Positions 22,578 through 33,451 of a stretch of 64,000 nt of DNA are shown here, piece after piece; the first letter of the stretch is position 1, and every line of letters begins with the position of its first letter. The notes under the pieces are model-generated. The model saw only the letters and a list, made by a program, of their open reading frames with translations. It did no database searches and was not told the DNA's origin. The stretch lies in NCBI GenBank assembly GCA_006386115.1, contig VFIW01000080.1, positions 62,001-126,000 on the forward strand. The letters are read 5' to 3'. Made by a program: the position numbers and the translations under genes. This stretch comes from Globisporangium splendens (taxonomy: Eukaryota; Oomycota; Peronosporomycetes; Pythiales; Pythiaceae).

Positions 22578-22591
22578 GAATTCGATAATGA
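22578..22591 (-). promoter_or_regulatory. Inr/FPR-like core promoter
   Basis: The minus strand reads GC-TCATTATCGAATTC. The GCTCATT start is exact to the oomycete consensus. It lies 76-89 nt upstream of the lyase ATG. Confidence 0.6.
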
Positions 22592-23594
22592 GCTCTGGCT
22601 ATGCTAAGGCTTTCGACTTGATCTTGAGACGAATTGGTGAACGATAGACAGAGATCACTCCTGAAGTTGATGGGCGCCATTGCTCGAGGCATCGTGATTG
22701 AGGATCGCGGTTGCACGCACTAACTTTCGTTCAGGTTGCATCTTCCGAGCGCGTCTAGTATGGAAAATTATGCATGCACCAGATGCTCTCAAGGCTCGTG
22801 AAAGCAACTCAAACCAACAATTCGCCAACGGCAAACGAGTCTCAGCAGCTCTCCATATGAGCTGCGTGCCTTGCGGCAGGATGCATGTTGAAACGCTCGA
22901 GAAGACGTCGTCGAACGCGAATCGTAAGTCGCCCACTGACTAATCTCCATCTGGTTCAAGAAAATAACACACCGGGAAAATCTTTAGCGTCTGTCATGGA
23001 CACAATGCTTGCCATGCAGCTCCTTACCTATCTCTAATCAATCTTCGTGCCAACCAGACGAAAGAAACAATAAAGCAATTGGAAATCCGTCGAAAGCACT
23101 GATGCCATCCAGACGTAAGAAGATAGCACCTTGTGCACGCAGATCAGCTCGTTTGTGGACGCACGCAATCACTCGCAATGCGTCTCCATGATGAATAATC
23201 ACCTCCCTTTTCACAAAAATACTCAAAAAGTAATAAAGCTACTCTCACGCAGGAAAACAAATCTCATGTCATTTCTTTATATGGAGAGGGGATAGAATCC
23301 AACCAACACAGATCTCACGAAATGTACTTACATGCTCGCTTCTTTTCCTCTTCGGCACGCAGCAGGCTTTCTTCTGTTCAAGTTCCCTCGCATCGCTTCG
23401 GATGCACGCTGCACGTTCGTTTTTGTAGTGAATCAAAGATCTTGCTTGCTGAAAATGTGAACTGTTGCAAATGCGTGTGCGTGCTCATTCGTCCTTCTTT
23501 CTCAACGTCTGCTGCTGGTCCTCCTGCCTGTTGCATCCTCTCTTTTCTTCACGCATCCCCTACAGTCGTGTGGCTTCCGAACCTTTTGCTTTAC
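22592..23594. other. No gene recognised
   Basis: About 1 kb between the lyase and the 3' end of the SKIP gene. Only chance frames. Confidence 0.5.
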
Positions 23595-25640
23595 TTAACG
23601 TCGACGGTGGCTGCTGCTGCCTTTCTCGTCGTCCTTGCCCTTGCGTGCGTCGGTGAGGAATTGGTCCAAGCCGAACGGATCATCGTCGCTGTCGTCATCG
23701 TCACTGCGATCACGACGACTGCGCTTCCGGTCGCGATCGTTCGAGCGAGAGCGTGACGGCGAGCGACGGCGACGATCACGAGAGCGCGAGAGCGAACGAC
23801 GTCCACGTGTCCGTGATCGGGAGTACGACGGCGAGCGGGAACGCGACCGAGACCGCGACATCGAGCGAGATGGAGAGCGACGGCGCTCACGGGATCGTGG
23901 TGGTGGCGAACGTCCTCGGTCTCGCGACCCACGTCTGTCGTCCTCTTCATCGTCGTCGTCCTTTGTGTTATCGTAAGAAAACTGCACTGGTCCATCGCGG
24001 CCGTGGCCGACTTGCTCGGTGCCTCGGAACTGCTTGTCGGCCTTGAACCGCTTCGTGTGGCCTTGTTTTAACTCCTCGACCTGTGTGTCGGCATCGCCAA
24101 AGCCGCCATCTTCACCCTTTGGTCGGTACACGCTCGCCTTGCCGCGATCCACGAGGGGTTTCGAATACACCGTGTAGTCATCATCAGCTCCGAAGCCCGA
24201 ACCGATGCCCTGCGACTGATTGAACAGCCGCGAATCAAAGAGCGCGTCGCCCGAGAGCTTGCCCGCACCCTGCAACTGACCGAGCGCGATCTTCTCCGAC
24301 ACATCGCGGTCCTCGTCGCGCGTGAGTTTGCCCTTTTTGCCGATCTTCTGCATGCGCAGCTCGCGCTCGCGCTCCTTCTTGCGGTCGCGACGAATGCGAT
24401 CGCGCTCACGACGGCCTCGCGCATCGTCGTCATCATCGTCACGATCATCGCTATAGCGGCGACGACGGTCGCGGTCGTCTTCGCTATCGCTGCGATCACT
24501 ATCGTCGCGCGATCGATGGCGACGGCGGCTACGGTCATCGTCTCGATCATCACGGTCGTTGTATCCTTCCTCGCCGCGGGAGATGCCCGAGCGCTCCATG
24601 CGCGCCTTGGACGCGAGTTCACGCAACTCGTTCTCTTTCTGTTCCTTCTGCTTCATCGCGAGCTTCTTCTGCACCGTGGCGCGCATGTTGACTTCTTCGC
24701 GCGCCTTGCGTTCCGCGATCGCGAGCGCCTCTGACAGCGACGCAAAGTTGTCGTTCACTGTGACCTGCTGCAGTCCACGGCCGTCGGCCGCGAGCCGCTT
24801 GTCGAGCGCGATCGTGAACCCTTTCGAGTTCTTCCAGTTCGAGATCATCGGCGGGATCTTCCACGACTGCTGGTCCTTGACCGTGAGCTTGCGCGGTGGC
24901 GAATGCAGCACGGGCACGGGCGGCGACGGCGGTCCGCGCACAGCCTTGCGATGCTGGAACTTGGGAGGCTCCATCGGGTCCTTCGCCACCTCGACCATGC
25001 GGATGATGCGCTGCTGACTCTGTCCGCCCATCTTGCCCTGGTCGTTCGGCGTGTACCGGATGTACGTCGAGCTCTCCTTCGCGGTCTTCTGGCGCGACAC
25101 GTTCACAGGCAGCGACGCGGCGATCTTGCCCTGCACGAGCGCCTGCAGCGCGTCCTTCGTGCGGTTCGCGGTCTCGATCTCCTCGTCCTTGGTCGGCAGC
25201 GCGAGCGCGTCACCCTTGGCGTCCTTCTCCACCATGTCGCTGAACTTGGTGTACACCTTGGTCTTGTTGCGGTGGTGCTGCGTCACGACAGCGTCGTAAC
25301 CCACATGACCGTCGTCGCCGCGCACCTGGAGCGCCAGCGTATTGTTGCTGCTACTCGCACCCAATGTACCACCACCACCGCTCTTATCACCGCCCTTCTT
25401 GCCCATGCTCAGCGGGAACTGCGCCAAGTGGATCTCGGGATACGCGCCGCCGTCGCCAAAGTCCTCGGCGCTGCGCGGAATGAACTTTTTGGCCACGCGC
25501 TGCGGGTACAGCGGGATGGCAGCCGCACGGCGCGGCGCAGCAGCAGCAGGTGAGGATGACGGAGCATTGGGTGAGGACGCCGGCGCGTCGTCTGCGTAGG
25601 TCGTGTACGCGTGCACAGGCGCGGGGAAGAGCGCGCTCAT
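23595..25640 (-). CDS. SNW1: SNW-domain splicing factor SKIP (PRPF45/SNW1) with RS-rich insertion
   Basis: 681 residues from ATG at 25640 (MSALFPAPVHAY), matching the usual SKIP N-terminus. SNW landmarks are FGDGGAYPEIHLAQFPL, YIRYTPNDQGK, RMVEVAKDPMEPPKF, GPPSPPVPVLHSPPRK, KIPPMISNWKNSKGFTI and LDKRLAADGRGLQ, then RLFNQSQGIGSGF. SKIP is a core component of activated spliceosomes and a transcription cofactor in the nucleus. The odd feature is an Arg/Ser dipeptide-rich stretch at about residues 565-650 between GPVQF and the family's C-terminal DPFGLDQFL, where animal proteins join these directly. The frame stays open to 26243, but that extension has no SKIP similarity and overlaps the divergent SFT2 gene. 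Confidence 0.93.
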   Translation of the reverse strand: MSALFPAPVHAYTTYADDAPASSPNAPSSSPAAAAPRRAAAIPLYPQRVAKKFIPRSAEDFGDGGAYPEIHLAQFPLSMGKKGGDKSGGGGTLGASSSNNTLALQVRGDDGHVGYDAVVTQHHRNKTKVYTKFSDMVEKDAKGDALALPTKDEEIETANRTKDALQALVQGKIAASLPVNVSRQKTAKESSTYIRYTPNDQGKMGGQSQQRIIRMVEVAKDPMEPPKFQHRKAVRGPPSPPVPVLHSPPRKLTVKDQQSWKIPPMISNWKNSKGFTIALDKRLAADGRGLQQVTVNDNFASLSEALAIAERKAREEVNMRATVQKKLAMKQKEQKENELRELASKARMERSGISRGEEGYNDRDDRDDDRSRRRHRSRDDSDRSDSEDDRDRRRRYSDDRDDDDDDARGRRERDRIRRDRKKERERELRMQKIGKKGKLTRDEDRDVSEKIALGQLQGAGKLSGDALFDSRLFNQSQGIGSGFGADDDYTVYSKPLVDRGKASVYRPKGEDGGFGDADTQVEELKQGHTKRFKADKQFRGTEQVGHGRDGPVQFSYDNTKDDDDEEDDRRGSRDRGRSPPPRSRERRRSPSRSMSRSRSRSRSPSYSRSRTRGRRSLSRSRDRRRRSPSRSRSNDRDRKRSRRDRSDDDDSDDDPFGLDQFLTDARKGKDDEKGSSSHRRR

Positions 25641-26060
25641 GGCGGATGAACGCGGCGCTTGCTTGACTGTGAGGGGAGAGAGGGAAGAAGGCCGACCAAT
25701 CGCGGTTGAAGGAAACGAAAGAAGTATAGAGCCATGCAGATACGAAAGAAATATACGGCCGTATATGTTTGAGAGCTTGCTGCCTACTTCAGGAACTGCT
25801 TGGAGCAAGGACTCTTTCAGTTTATAATTAGGGAGTGCACCCATTGATGAGAGACCAACGACTGCTCCCACCAGCTGATGGGTCACCGATTGGGGTCGTT
25901 TCATACTGCAGACGCTATTCTTAGCGACAAAAAGCTGTGAAAGAAAAAAGAAAGAACAACCAGGTACACTCCCCGCCACCGATATGCAACAAAGTGTACC
26001 TCTTGCCCAGTTGCGCTCTTCACAACCAGAAGCAACAAGCAAGAGACGAAGCAAGCGTCC
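25641..26060. promoter_or_regulatory. Bidirectional intergenic region, SKIP and SFT2
   Basis: 420 bp between two divergent start codons. It presumably holds both promoters. No specific element was assigned. Confidence 0.4.
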
Positions 26061-26859
26061 ATGGAGCAGATCAAGGTGATCATCGGCCGCGACAAGTCGA
26101 CGCCGTCCGTGTCCACGACCGAGTCGCTGGCCAAGACGTGCCCGTCGCTCTCGCGCACGCAGCGCCTCATCGGCTTCGGCGCGTGCTTCTGTCTCGGCTA
26201 CATCATCAGCTTTGGGGTATGCACGCGTCCTATACATCATCATGCACCTTCTTCTCTATGATTGCTCTTGACTCTACAACCGCAATAAATGGGCGCTAAC
26301 TGATTGTGTGTGTGTGTTGTGCCGTTGCTAGTCGACGTTTGCGCTCATTGGCGGTAGTGCGAATGGCGCCAAGTTTGGCATCACGTACTCGATCGGCAAC
26401 ATCATTGCGCTCTGCGGGTACGGTCCATTGTCGTCCTCATCACTGCCATGTTCGCTCGCATAGCGGCTTTATGCGTAATTGATGATATGTTGCTATGCTC
26501 TTAGCTCGGGTTTCCTTGTGGGACCAGCAGAGCAGGTGAAGCTCATGATGAAGCCCGTGCGCCGTGTGGCTGCGCTCATCTACCTGTCCATGATCGTCGT
26601 CGTGCTCGGCGTCGCCATCGGAGTAAGCCGATTAGCTGAGCTTTGGTCCTGGTCGCCGTTGCCTTCTATGTCCGTCTAATCTCCTGTTGCGATGTATATT
26701 CTTTGTTATCTGTAGGCGCCGCAGCTTGGCGGTCTCGTGCTCTTCCTGGTGTTCATCCAGTTCGTGGCTGCCGTGTGGTACTCGCTCAGCTACATCCCGT
26801 ACGGCCGCAAGATCCTCACGGGCATGTGCAAAAAGGTCTGCGGCAGTACCATGGAATAG
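26061..26859 (+). CDS. SFT2-family vesicle transport membrane protein, four exons
   Basis: Exons are 26061-26216, 26332-26417, 26505-26622 and 26716-26859, with GT-AG introns of 115, 87 and 93 bp and consistent phases. The product is 167 residues (human SFT2D1 is 159). Four hydrophobic segments are visible. Diagnostic stretches are LSRTQRLIGFGACFCLGY, TYSIGNIIALCGSGFLVGP, the EQVKLMMKPVRRVA loop, and AAVWYSLSYIPYGRKIL near the C-terminus. SFT2 proteins act in retrograde traffic from endosomes to the Golgi. Divergent from SKIP. Confidence 0.9.
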
Positions 26860-27257
26860 ATGTTTTTCTAATTTATAGGCCCACACCGAGCACTCCTTAT
26901 GATATACAGCGACGGCGATTGAGAGATCTGCCAACTCAAGGTTCTTCCCATATACACGAGGTCTCCATAGCTACCCATGACATTGGACTTTTCCAAGCTT
27001 TTCCATCCATTTGAACCCAGGTTAAGCATGCAAACACAACAGTTAAAAGCTGCAAAAGTACGTCCATCAAGTGAGACTTCTTGGGTGTTTATTTCGCTCT
27101 CTCAAAGGAAACGAGACTGCAGGTGCTGGCTGGTCTACTCCTAATCTGCCCTGTTGCACTGGAATCCCGTTTGCTCTGAGACTCTCTCGCATCGCCTCTT
27201 CTGTCTATGCATCGTCAAAAGATGCTTCGTGTAACCCTTCGACTCGGATTTGTTGTC
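26860..27257. other. Convergent 3' intergenic region
   Basis: 398 bp between the SFT2 stop and the transporter stop. No gene was seen. Confidence 0.5.
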
Positions 27258-28712
27258 TTAGTTGGCGCCGTAGTACGTGGCGTTCGTGTACACCATGTCG
27301 GCGTACTCGGCCGGGCAGTACGGGAAGTTGACCGACGAGTCCGAGTCCGTGAACAGGCTCTTGCCCGAGAGGTACGTCACGTACGCACCCGTGGTGCTGC
27401 AGAACAGGATCACAAACACCGCGAACACCTTCTGGTACAGCGGAATCGAGTGCCAGAACACCTTGAGGTAGAAGATGAACGGCAGCACGATGCAGCCGAC
27501 CGTGATCGCCGACGCGCCAACAAAGTCCGAGATGTCGATAAAGTGGTCCTTGAACAGGATCGCGAACACCAGCAGGATCGCCACGATCGTGATACGCAGT
27601 GCCATGTACTTGACTACCACGCCGGCACCACGGTACTCGGCGCGGAGCTCCTCGTCGTTGCCTTCTGGGTACTCGGAGCCCGCGAGCGAGATCACCGATC
27701 GGGTCGTCGATGGACGGTGTTCCTTGGTAGTCGTAGCCACGTCCGGGGTGTCCGCCTTGTCGTACTGGATCGCTGGCGATTCCTCGTCGAAGACCAGCTC
27801 CTTGCGCTTGTGCATGCCCAGGATCCCACGCTCAGCGATGAAAAGCACAGGGTTCAAGATCACAGCCATCGCGATCGTGATGTGCAGCTGCATGAACATG
27901 TACGCGAGCACGACGGTGCCGCGGCTCGCGTTCAGGTTGAGCGCCGTGCCGTTGATCGCAAACAGCAAGTTGCCTGGGATCTGGCACCCCACGTAGCTGA
28001 ACGCGACGCAGCCGATCGTCAGGAAGAGCACGGCAGTGAACGCCATGGTGCAGCCGACGACGCGAGGCATCCGCGTTGGCTGCGAGTGTTCACGCTGAAG
28101 CTCTGGCACCAACACGGCTGCCGAGTACGCGAGCGCCAAGTTGCCGAACACGGTCGCGACCTCCTTGAAGATGAAGTCTGGGTGCACGACGTCCGGGTGA
28201 GAACCGATCTTGTCGGCGACGACCCCCAATGCGATACCGTCGGCGAAGATCGTACCGAGGCAGCCAGCGAGCGCGGCTGCGGCGCCTTCCTTCATGGTCG
28301 GCGTCAGGATGACAGGCAGAAGCGACACCGCCATGATGATGCTCCAGATCTCAGGCTCGAACGCGTCTGGCACGATGCCGTTCAACAACGTGCCACCGAG
28401 CACGAGGAACGCGCATGGGACCAGCAGGCAGACGCCGAACTGCGCCGTCACGACCACGTAGCGACCGATCTTGCCAAACACCCACTCGCCGATATCGCCG
28501 TACGTGCGCACAGACTTTGGTGCCGCGAGCATGACCTTGGAGATCGCGACACACGAGCAGATGTTCACAAAGCCCATGAACAGCAGCGCGATGGTCGCAT
28601 ACACCGGACCCGCACGCGCATAACTCGCCGGGATACCGAGCGTGCCGATGCCGTACACACAGCAGAAGAAGTTGAAGCCGATCTTGAAGTCTTCCTTGGT
28701 GAAGAACGGCAT
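27258..28712 (-). CDS. Amino acid transporter, AAAP family
   Basis: 484 residues, single exon, about 11 hydrophobic membrane segments. The N-terminus MPFFTKEDFKIGFNFFCCVY leads into GIGTLGIPASYARAG, the usual first helix and unwound motif of amino acid/auxin permease family (SLC36/SLC38-like) transporters. Later segments include ALAYSAAVLVPELQREH. A charged cytosolic loop of about 60 residues (KRKELVFDEES to EGNDEELRAEYR) separates the last helices. Likely a proton- or sodium-coupled amino acid carrier in the plasma or vacuolar membrane. Substrate cannot be told. The start ATG is followed by coherent sequence with no better upstream start. Confidence 0.88.
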   Translation of the reverse strand: MPFFTKEDFKIGFNFFCCVYGIGTLGIPASYARAGPVYATIALLFMGFVNICSCVAISKVMLAAPKSVRTYGDIGEWVFGKIGRYVVVTAQFGVCLLVPCAFLVLGGTLLNGIVPDAFEPEIWSIIMAVSLLPVILTPTMKEGAAAALAGCLGTIFADGIALGVVADKIGSHPDVVHPDFIFKEVATVFGNLALAYSAAVLVPELQREHSQPTRMPRVVGCTMAFTAVLFLTIGCVAFSYVGCQIPGNLLFAINGTALNLNASRGTVVLAYMFMQLHITIAMAVILNPVLFIAERGILGMHKRKELVFDEESPAIQYDKADTPDVATTTKEHRPSTTRSVISLAGSEYPEGNDEELRAEYRGAGVVVKYMALRITIVAILLVFAILFKDHFIDISDFVGASAITVGCIVLPFIFYLKVFWHSIPLYQKVFAVFVILFCSTTGAYVTYLSGKSLFTDSDSSVNFPYCPAEYADMVYTNATYYGAN

Positions 28713-29027
28713 CCTGGCTACTACTATAGGCTGTAGGAGACAAGACCGAACCGAGAGAGACGCTTGAGCCGAAGACAGCAGATTAAAAAATGAGCTATCT
28801 GGACAGCCTGATCGCCTGCGACGTTGGGATCACCTAACACAGCAGCCAGCGCACCTTCTGCTGCTGTGAGAAATCCACTGGCTGCTGGGTCTTGGTCAGC
28901 AGAACAGTGTGTACAGAGAGATCGGGCAGTCGTGACATCCATCAACCAACAGCACCTTGACAATCTAATCATCACTCGACTCGCAGTCCAAGTGCAATCA
29001 AGGCTGCAGATTCTGGAGCTTGTCCAG

Positions 29028-29056
29028 TCTCTCTCTCTCTCTCTCTCTCTCTCTGC
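29028..29056. repeat. (TC)n microsatellite
   Basis: Perfect run of about 14 TC units, 316 bp upstream of the transporter start. Confidence 0.97.
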
Positions 29057-29403
29057 TGGAGCTCACCAATCTCGCGTGGTTGTCGCGAGGCTCGTTGCAA
29101 AGAACACCATGCGGTAGCCCCTCGAATGTCGACTCGAGGCAACGGCGACTGCTGATAGGTCAGCCAGCACCAGATCTCGTGCTGCCGCGGCGCAACGCGT
29201 GACGAGACCGAGTCCGTGGCCGAGAGCTCTCGAGAGCGAGGCACGTGACCTTGTTGCGGCCGTCACAAGAGACAGGCGCTGCGGATCCGGATCTTTTCGG
29301 TTTTGACCAGCAGTTGGCTTCGAGCTTGTCTCATGAGACCAAAGGACCAGAACAAGGAGGGATGGGAGCTGCTTCCAATCATTTACACATGTGGATGATG
29401 TGC

Positions 29404-29421
29404 ATATATATATATATATAT
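29404..29421. repeat. (AT)9 microsatellite
   Basis: Nine perfect AT units. Confidence 0.97.
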
Positions 29422-30164
29422 CATGGCGAGAGGGAGGGATGCTTCTGCGATTTACAGATGCCGATCGACATCCGCGCGGTGCCGAGGTTCTGTTTGTAAT
29501 CTAGTCGATGGGAGCTTGGGCTCTCGTCATTCCACGCCACCTGAAGACCTCGAGGCTACGTACGGAGACCGAGTACTGAAGCCAGCAGTTCCTCATATCT
29601 TTTTTGGAACATTGGTGGGGCAAAAACGATCGACGAATGAAACGCTCGCAACCGACAGCGTCACTTCACGTGTCGATCCCTCGTTGCGGTGTGACTTGAG
29701 TGAGGAGAAAATCAATGAGGTTCACACATTCACGATTCAGAGTCTCACAGGAAGCTTGTCAAAGTGAGGAGCGGATCTCGTACAAACTGAAGCGAGTGTC
29801 CATGGTGCAACTGTCAGAGCATGGCATTGCGCTGTAGATTGACTCTATGACGTGCATCTCCATGATGTCGAGTCACAAAGGTTGGCTCGGAAGTCGACAT
29901 GAACGAACCGAAAATGGTTCGCCTCATCGGTCTGGAGTAGGTCTGGTCTGTACCCAATTGGTCGTGAAAGTTCGAATCAGACCGCGACACGTCTGTATCA
30001 AATTGTGAGTCGATCGAGTAAAACCCACAACCTGATTGAGCAGATGGATAACCCATTTAACGACCCACGAAAGAGGGAGAAACCCATTCATGCGGGAGAA
30101 AAGCAAACTGAGGAGACCATCACTGTCATTTAAACGAGCGCCAGGAGTGTCGGTGACTCAGTGA

Positions 30165-30258
30165 ATGGCATCACGCCCTCGGCCACTAGAAAAAGCGCCG
30201 TTAAAAGCACTGGAGAGCGGACGAGGGTGGCCATCAGCACTGCGCTCCTCCTTCCTGC

Positions 30259-30292
<34 letters not shown>

Positions 30293-31487
30293 GCCAGCAG
30301 CAACGACGACGCGCCTGCTTCTGCCGTTGCTGCGCCGCGTCTCGCGTCCGTCGTCCGTCCCAGCAGCCGCCACCTTCTTCCAGCGCACGATGGCGACGTT
30401 CGTAGCTGCCGATGTGCAAGGCTACAAGCACGCTGGGGAGCAGCTCCGCGCCGGCAACCTGATCGCGTTTCCGACCGAGACCGTGTACGGACTCGGCGCG
30501 AATGCATTGGACCCGGGCGCCGTGCTCTCGATCTTCACAGCCAAGGGACGGCCGCTCACGGATCCGCTGATCGTGCACGTGCCAAAGCTCGAGGATGCTG
30601 TGAAGCTCGTGGACCTGACCGAGAAAGGACGGGTTGTGTTTGAATGCCTGGGACGCGCGTTCTGGCCGGGTCCTTTGACAGTGGTGGCCAAAGCCGTGCC
30701 AGAGCTGCCGCTCACGCTGTCGGCGCACACGGGCTTTGTGGGGCTGCGCTGTCCCGGACACCCTGTCGCGCAGGCACTGTTGCTGGAAGCCAAGGTGCCG
30801 GTCGCGGCGCCGAGCGCTAACCGCTTCGGCCACGTGTCGCCGACGTCGGCGCAGCACGTGATGGACGATTTGGGTGCGTGCGGCAACCTCGGCATCCTCA
30901 CCATGAGCAACGACAGCAACGTCTCGTGCTGCGAAGTCGGCATCGAGTCGACGGTCGTCAAGATCGTGCCGGAGGAGAACAAGCTCGTGGTCTTCCGCCG
31001 CGGCGGCATCTCGGACCAGGCGCTTGCCCAAGTGCTGGCGCAGAACGCCGAGGCACTCGGCGCGCACTACGAGATCGTGTCGATCCACAAGGAAGTCCGC
31101 GAGAACACAAAGGAGGCGCAGCAGGCACCGGGTCAACTGCTCACGCACTACGCGCCTGATGTCGACACATACCTGTACCAGCAGACCGCGGCCGAGCACT
31201 TTGACGTGACCTCGGAGGACACGCAGAAGTGGGTCATCATCGACTTCCACGGCAAGTTGGCGGCGCTCAAGGACAAAGTGAAGGCGTACAACGATCTGTC
31301 GCCGACGGGCGACATCGTCGAGGGCACGCAGCACATCTTCGACTTTCTGCGGTGGGCCGAGAACGTCGCGGGCGTGCAGCGCGTGGTCATCACGGACGTG
31401 GCTACTGAGCAGCACGAACTCGCAGCCGCGCTCCACGACCGCATGTTTCGCGCGTCCTCGGGCAAGCTGCGCAACTTGCGGTTTTAG
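30165..31487 (+). CDS. SUA5: Threonylcarbamoyl-AMP synthase (Sua5/YrdC), possible dual start
   Basis: Makes threonylcarbamoyl-AMP from Thr, bicarbonate and ATP for t6A37 modification of ANN-decoding tRNAs. From ATG 30390 the protein is 365 residues. The YrdC domain shows PTETVYGLGANAL, KGRPLTDPLIVHV, FWPGPLTVV and APSANRFGHVSPTSA. The Sua5-type C-terminal domain includes PGQLLTHYAPD. An in-frame ATG at 30165 adds 75 residues rich in Arg, Leu, Ser and Ala with few acids (encoded partly by a CT microsatellite), which looks like a mitochondrial presequence. Initiation at both sites would supply mitochondrial and cytosolic enzyme. That is inference; the shorter start is the safer core protein. 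Confidence 0.92.
30259..30292. repeat. Interrupted (CT)n tract upstream of Sua5 core ATG
   Basis: Two CT runs broken by ttt, encoding SLSLSL in the extended frame. Confidence 0.95.
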
Positions 31488-31909
31488 AATGGTTGACATA
31501 CAGATTCTCTATTTCATCATCATATATTGCATCAACATAATACAGACACTCACCTGCTGGAAAAGCGCGTCTTGGATCGTTTGACTTGGTGCTGTCGCTT
31601 GTGCTTCTCTCGGTTTGTTTCAACTCGTCCGTTTTATTAAATTATTCAACCTTTTTTTTGCACACAACTCTGGTTTTCCTGTTTCTCCTCTCTCTCCCTC
31701 TCTCTTTACTTGTTTCTTCGTCTTGTGGTTTCGTTCACGATTATGGAGGCGGGACAAGTTCAATCATCACTCGACATCGACGCACATGGTGAAGGCTCTC
31801 TATCCGTCAATCGCTCGTGCTGAAAGGAGAATCGTCGCACTCGCCAAGTCTGGACTCTTCCGCTGCACTCGACGTTTAGAATATCGCCGAGTACTCCAAG
31901 CTCGCTGAG
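31488..31909. other. Convergent 3' intergenic region
   Basis: Pyrimidine-rich, 422 bp, between Sua5 and the UBX gene. No gene was seen. Confidence 0.5.
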
Positions 31910-33451
31910 TTACGAGTCCAGATCCTGGACAAACACAAGCGCTTGCGGCGCCAGTCCCTGCAAAAAAGAAGAAGCAAGAAAAGCAGCATACCGAATTCTA
32001 ATTAATCCACGACTCAAAACGTACGCATAGCAATACCAAAGCGCCAGCACACGTACCACTTCCTGGAGCGTGAGATCGAGGAGATCGGGGCCGTAGGTTT
32101 TCTTGGGGAAGTTGGTCGCGAGTTCGTAGTTCGTGATCTTGATCTCGCGGTCGTAGAACTGCACGTCGATGAAGTCGCGCACGGTCTGCAGCGTGTCGTG
32201 CGCGTAAAACACACGTTCAAGGCGCGTGCCGTTGTGCAAGTGGAACTTGAGCACCGCAGTCTTGTAGTCGGCGCCAGGCGGCGGCACGCGCGACGGCGGG
32301 GTGTCTGCAAGACGCGCACGCTTTGCGTCCATAGTTTGCCGGAACGCCTCGGCTTGGCGTTTCTCCTCCTCTTCTTTTTCTCGCGCCTCTTGCTCGGCCC
32401 TCAATTGCTCTTCAATGAGACGCTGCTCCTGCAGCCGGGCTTCTTCCTCCCGCTGACGATCAGCTGCGAGCGATTCCTGGTACTCGCGATCCTGCTGCTC
32501 ACGGAGAAGCTGCGCTTCTGACCGCTGCTGGTGCTGACGACGCGCTGTGGCGAGGATCTGCGTGTTGCGGTCCACGGCGCTCTCCAATCGACGAATGATT
32601 TGATCCGCAGGCAGATTCGCTATCACATGCCGTGCAAAGCACACAAGAAATTAAGCCATTTACACGTGCTGCAATGCGCACAACGACAACACAGAAAGAA
32701 AACCTTACTTGTGATCTTTTCGACGACGTTGACGCCGCGCGAGACGCACGTGAGCAGCGCGAGGAACGGGAACGTGGCGCAGCCGAGCGAGAGGCTCACA
32801 CCAAAGCCCTCGGCGTGCTGCACGCACCCGGCCCACGACACGATGCAGTCGCTGTCGTTCAAGTACGTGCTCAACTGCTCCGTGCACAGCGCATCTCTAA
32901 TACAATTTCAATCATACGTTAAAGCAAAGATATGCCAATTGCAAATCTCAACAGATACACACACTCGCACACTCGCATATCAAGACCAAAGGCACATACC
33001 TGCAGAACGCGTCGGCGTCATCATGGATATTCGAGTGCAGAAACACCAGCAAAAACTTGGACGCCGTGCGCGCGGTCGACACCGCATCACGGAACGACGT
33101 GTGCTCGAAGCGCGGGAACACGTCGCCGTAGCGGCGGCGCAGCGCATGCGTGAACGCGCGCGCCGACACCTGCGGATCTTCGGGTTCGCCGTCGCCCAGA
33201 ACGAAGCTCAGCGGCGAGAACAAGAGCTCCACGAAGCCCTTGCGACGGCGCTGCTGCGACTGTGACGTGACTGCTGTTCGACTTGAAGACGGCGACGTGG
33301 ACGACGACGCCGTCGCCGACTCGGAGGACGCGACGGAGGCGTCAGTGGACGAAGACGCGGCAGCTACGGGACGGCGCCGCAGCCCCGTGGCTTCGTCCTG
33401 CGCGGCGTTGCTGTCGCTGTTCTCGTGCGGGGGCGTGGCGGCGTCCGGCAT
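31910..33451 (-). CDS. FAF2/UBXD8-like UBX-domain protein, four exons, no UBA seen
   Basis: Exons on the minus strand are 33000-33451, 32709-32896, 32057-32619 and 31910-31957. Introns of 103, 89 and 99 bp are GT-AG and phases fit, giving 416 residues. After a Ser/Ala-rich N-terminus come GFVELLFSPLSFVLGDGEPE and the UAS thioredoxin-like domain (RYGDVFPRFEHTSF, SKFLLVFLHSNIHDDADAFC). A long Glu/Gln/Arg coiled coil follows (about 220-300). The C-terminal UBX domain (about 330-416) shows LKFHLHNGTRLERVF and the end LTLQEVGLAPQALVFVQDL, very close to human FAF2. FAF2 recruits p97/Cdc48 to ER and lipid-droplet membranes for ERAD. The usual N-terminal UBA domain is not visible; the first 68 residues are low complexity. 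Confidence 0.9.

Larger units (their letters stand above)
28713..30164. other. Divergent intergenic region with microsatellites
   Basis: About 1.45 kb without a recognisable gene, holding a long CT run and a TA run. It separates the transporter from Sua5. Confidence 0.5.

Noticed and set aside
25641..26243. N-terminal extension of SKIP by about 200 residues
   Set aside because: It overlaps the divergent SFT2 gene, lacks SKIP similarity, and SKIP proteins normally begin near MSALFPAP.
29960..29990. gttcgaatc resembling a tRNA T-loop
   Set aside because: Flanking bases do not pair into a five-base stem, and no anticodon arm is found upstream.
30234..31499. Long antisense frame opposite Sua5 (also seen opposite kinase A, the transporter and SKIP)
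   Set aside because: These frames are mirror effects of GC-rich codon use. The sense strands carry the conserved motifs.
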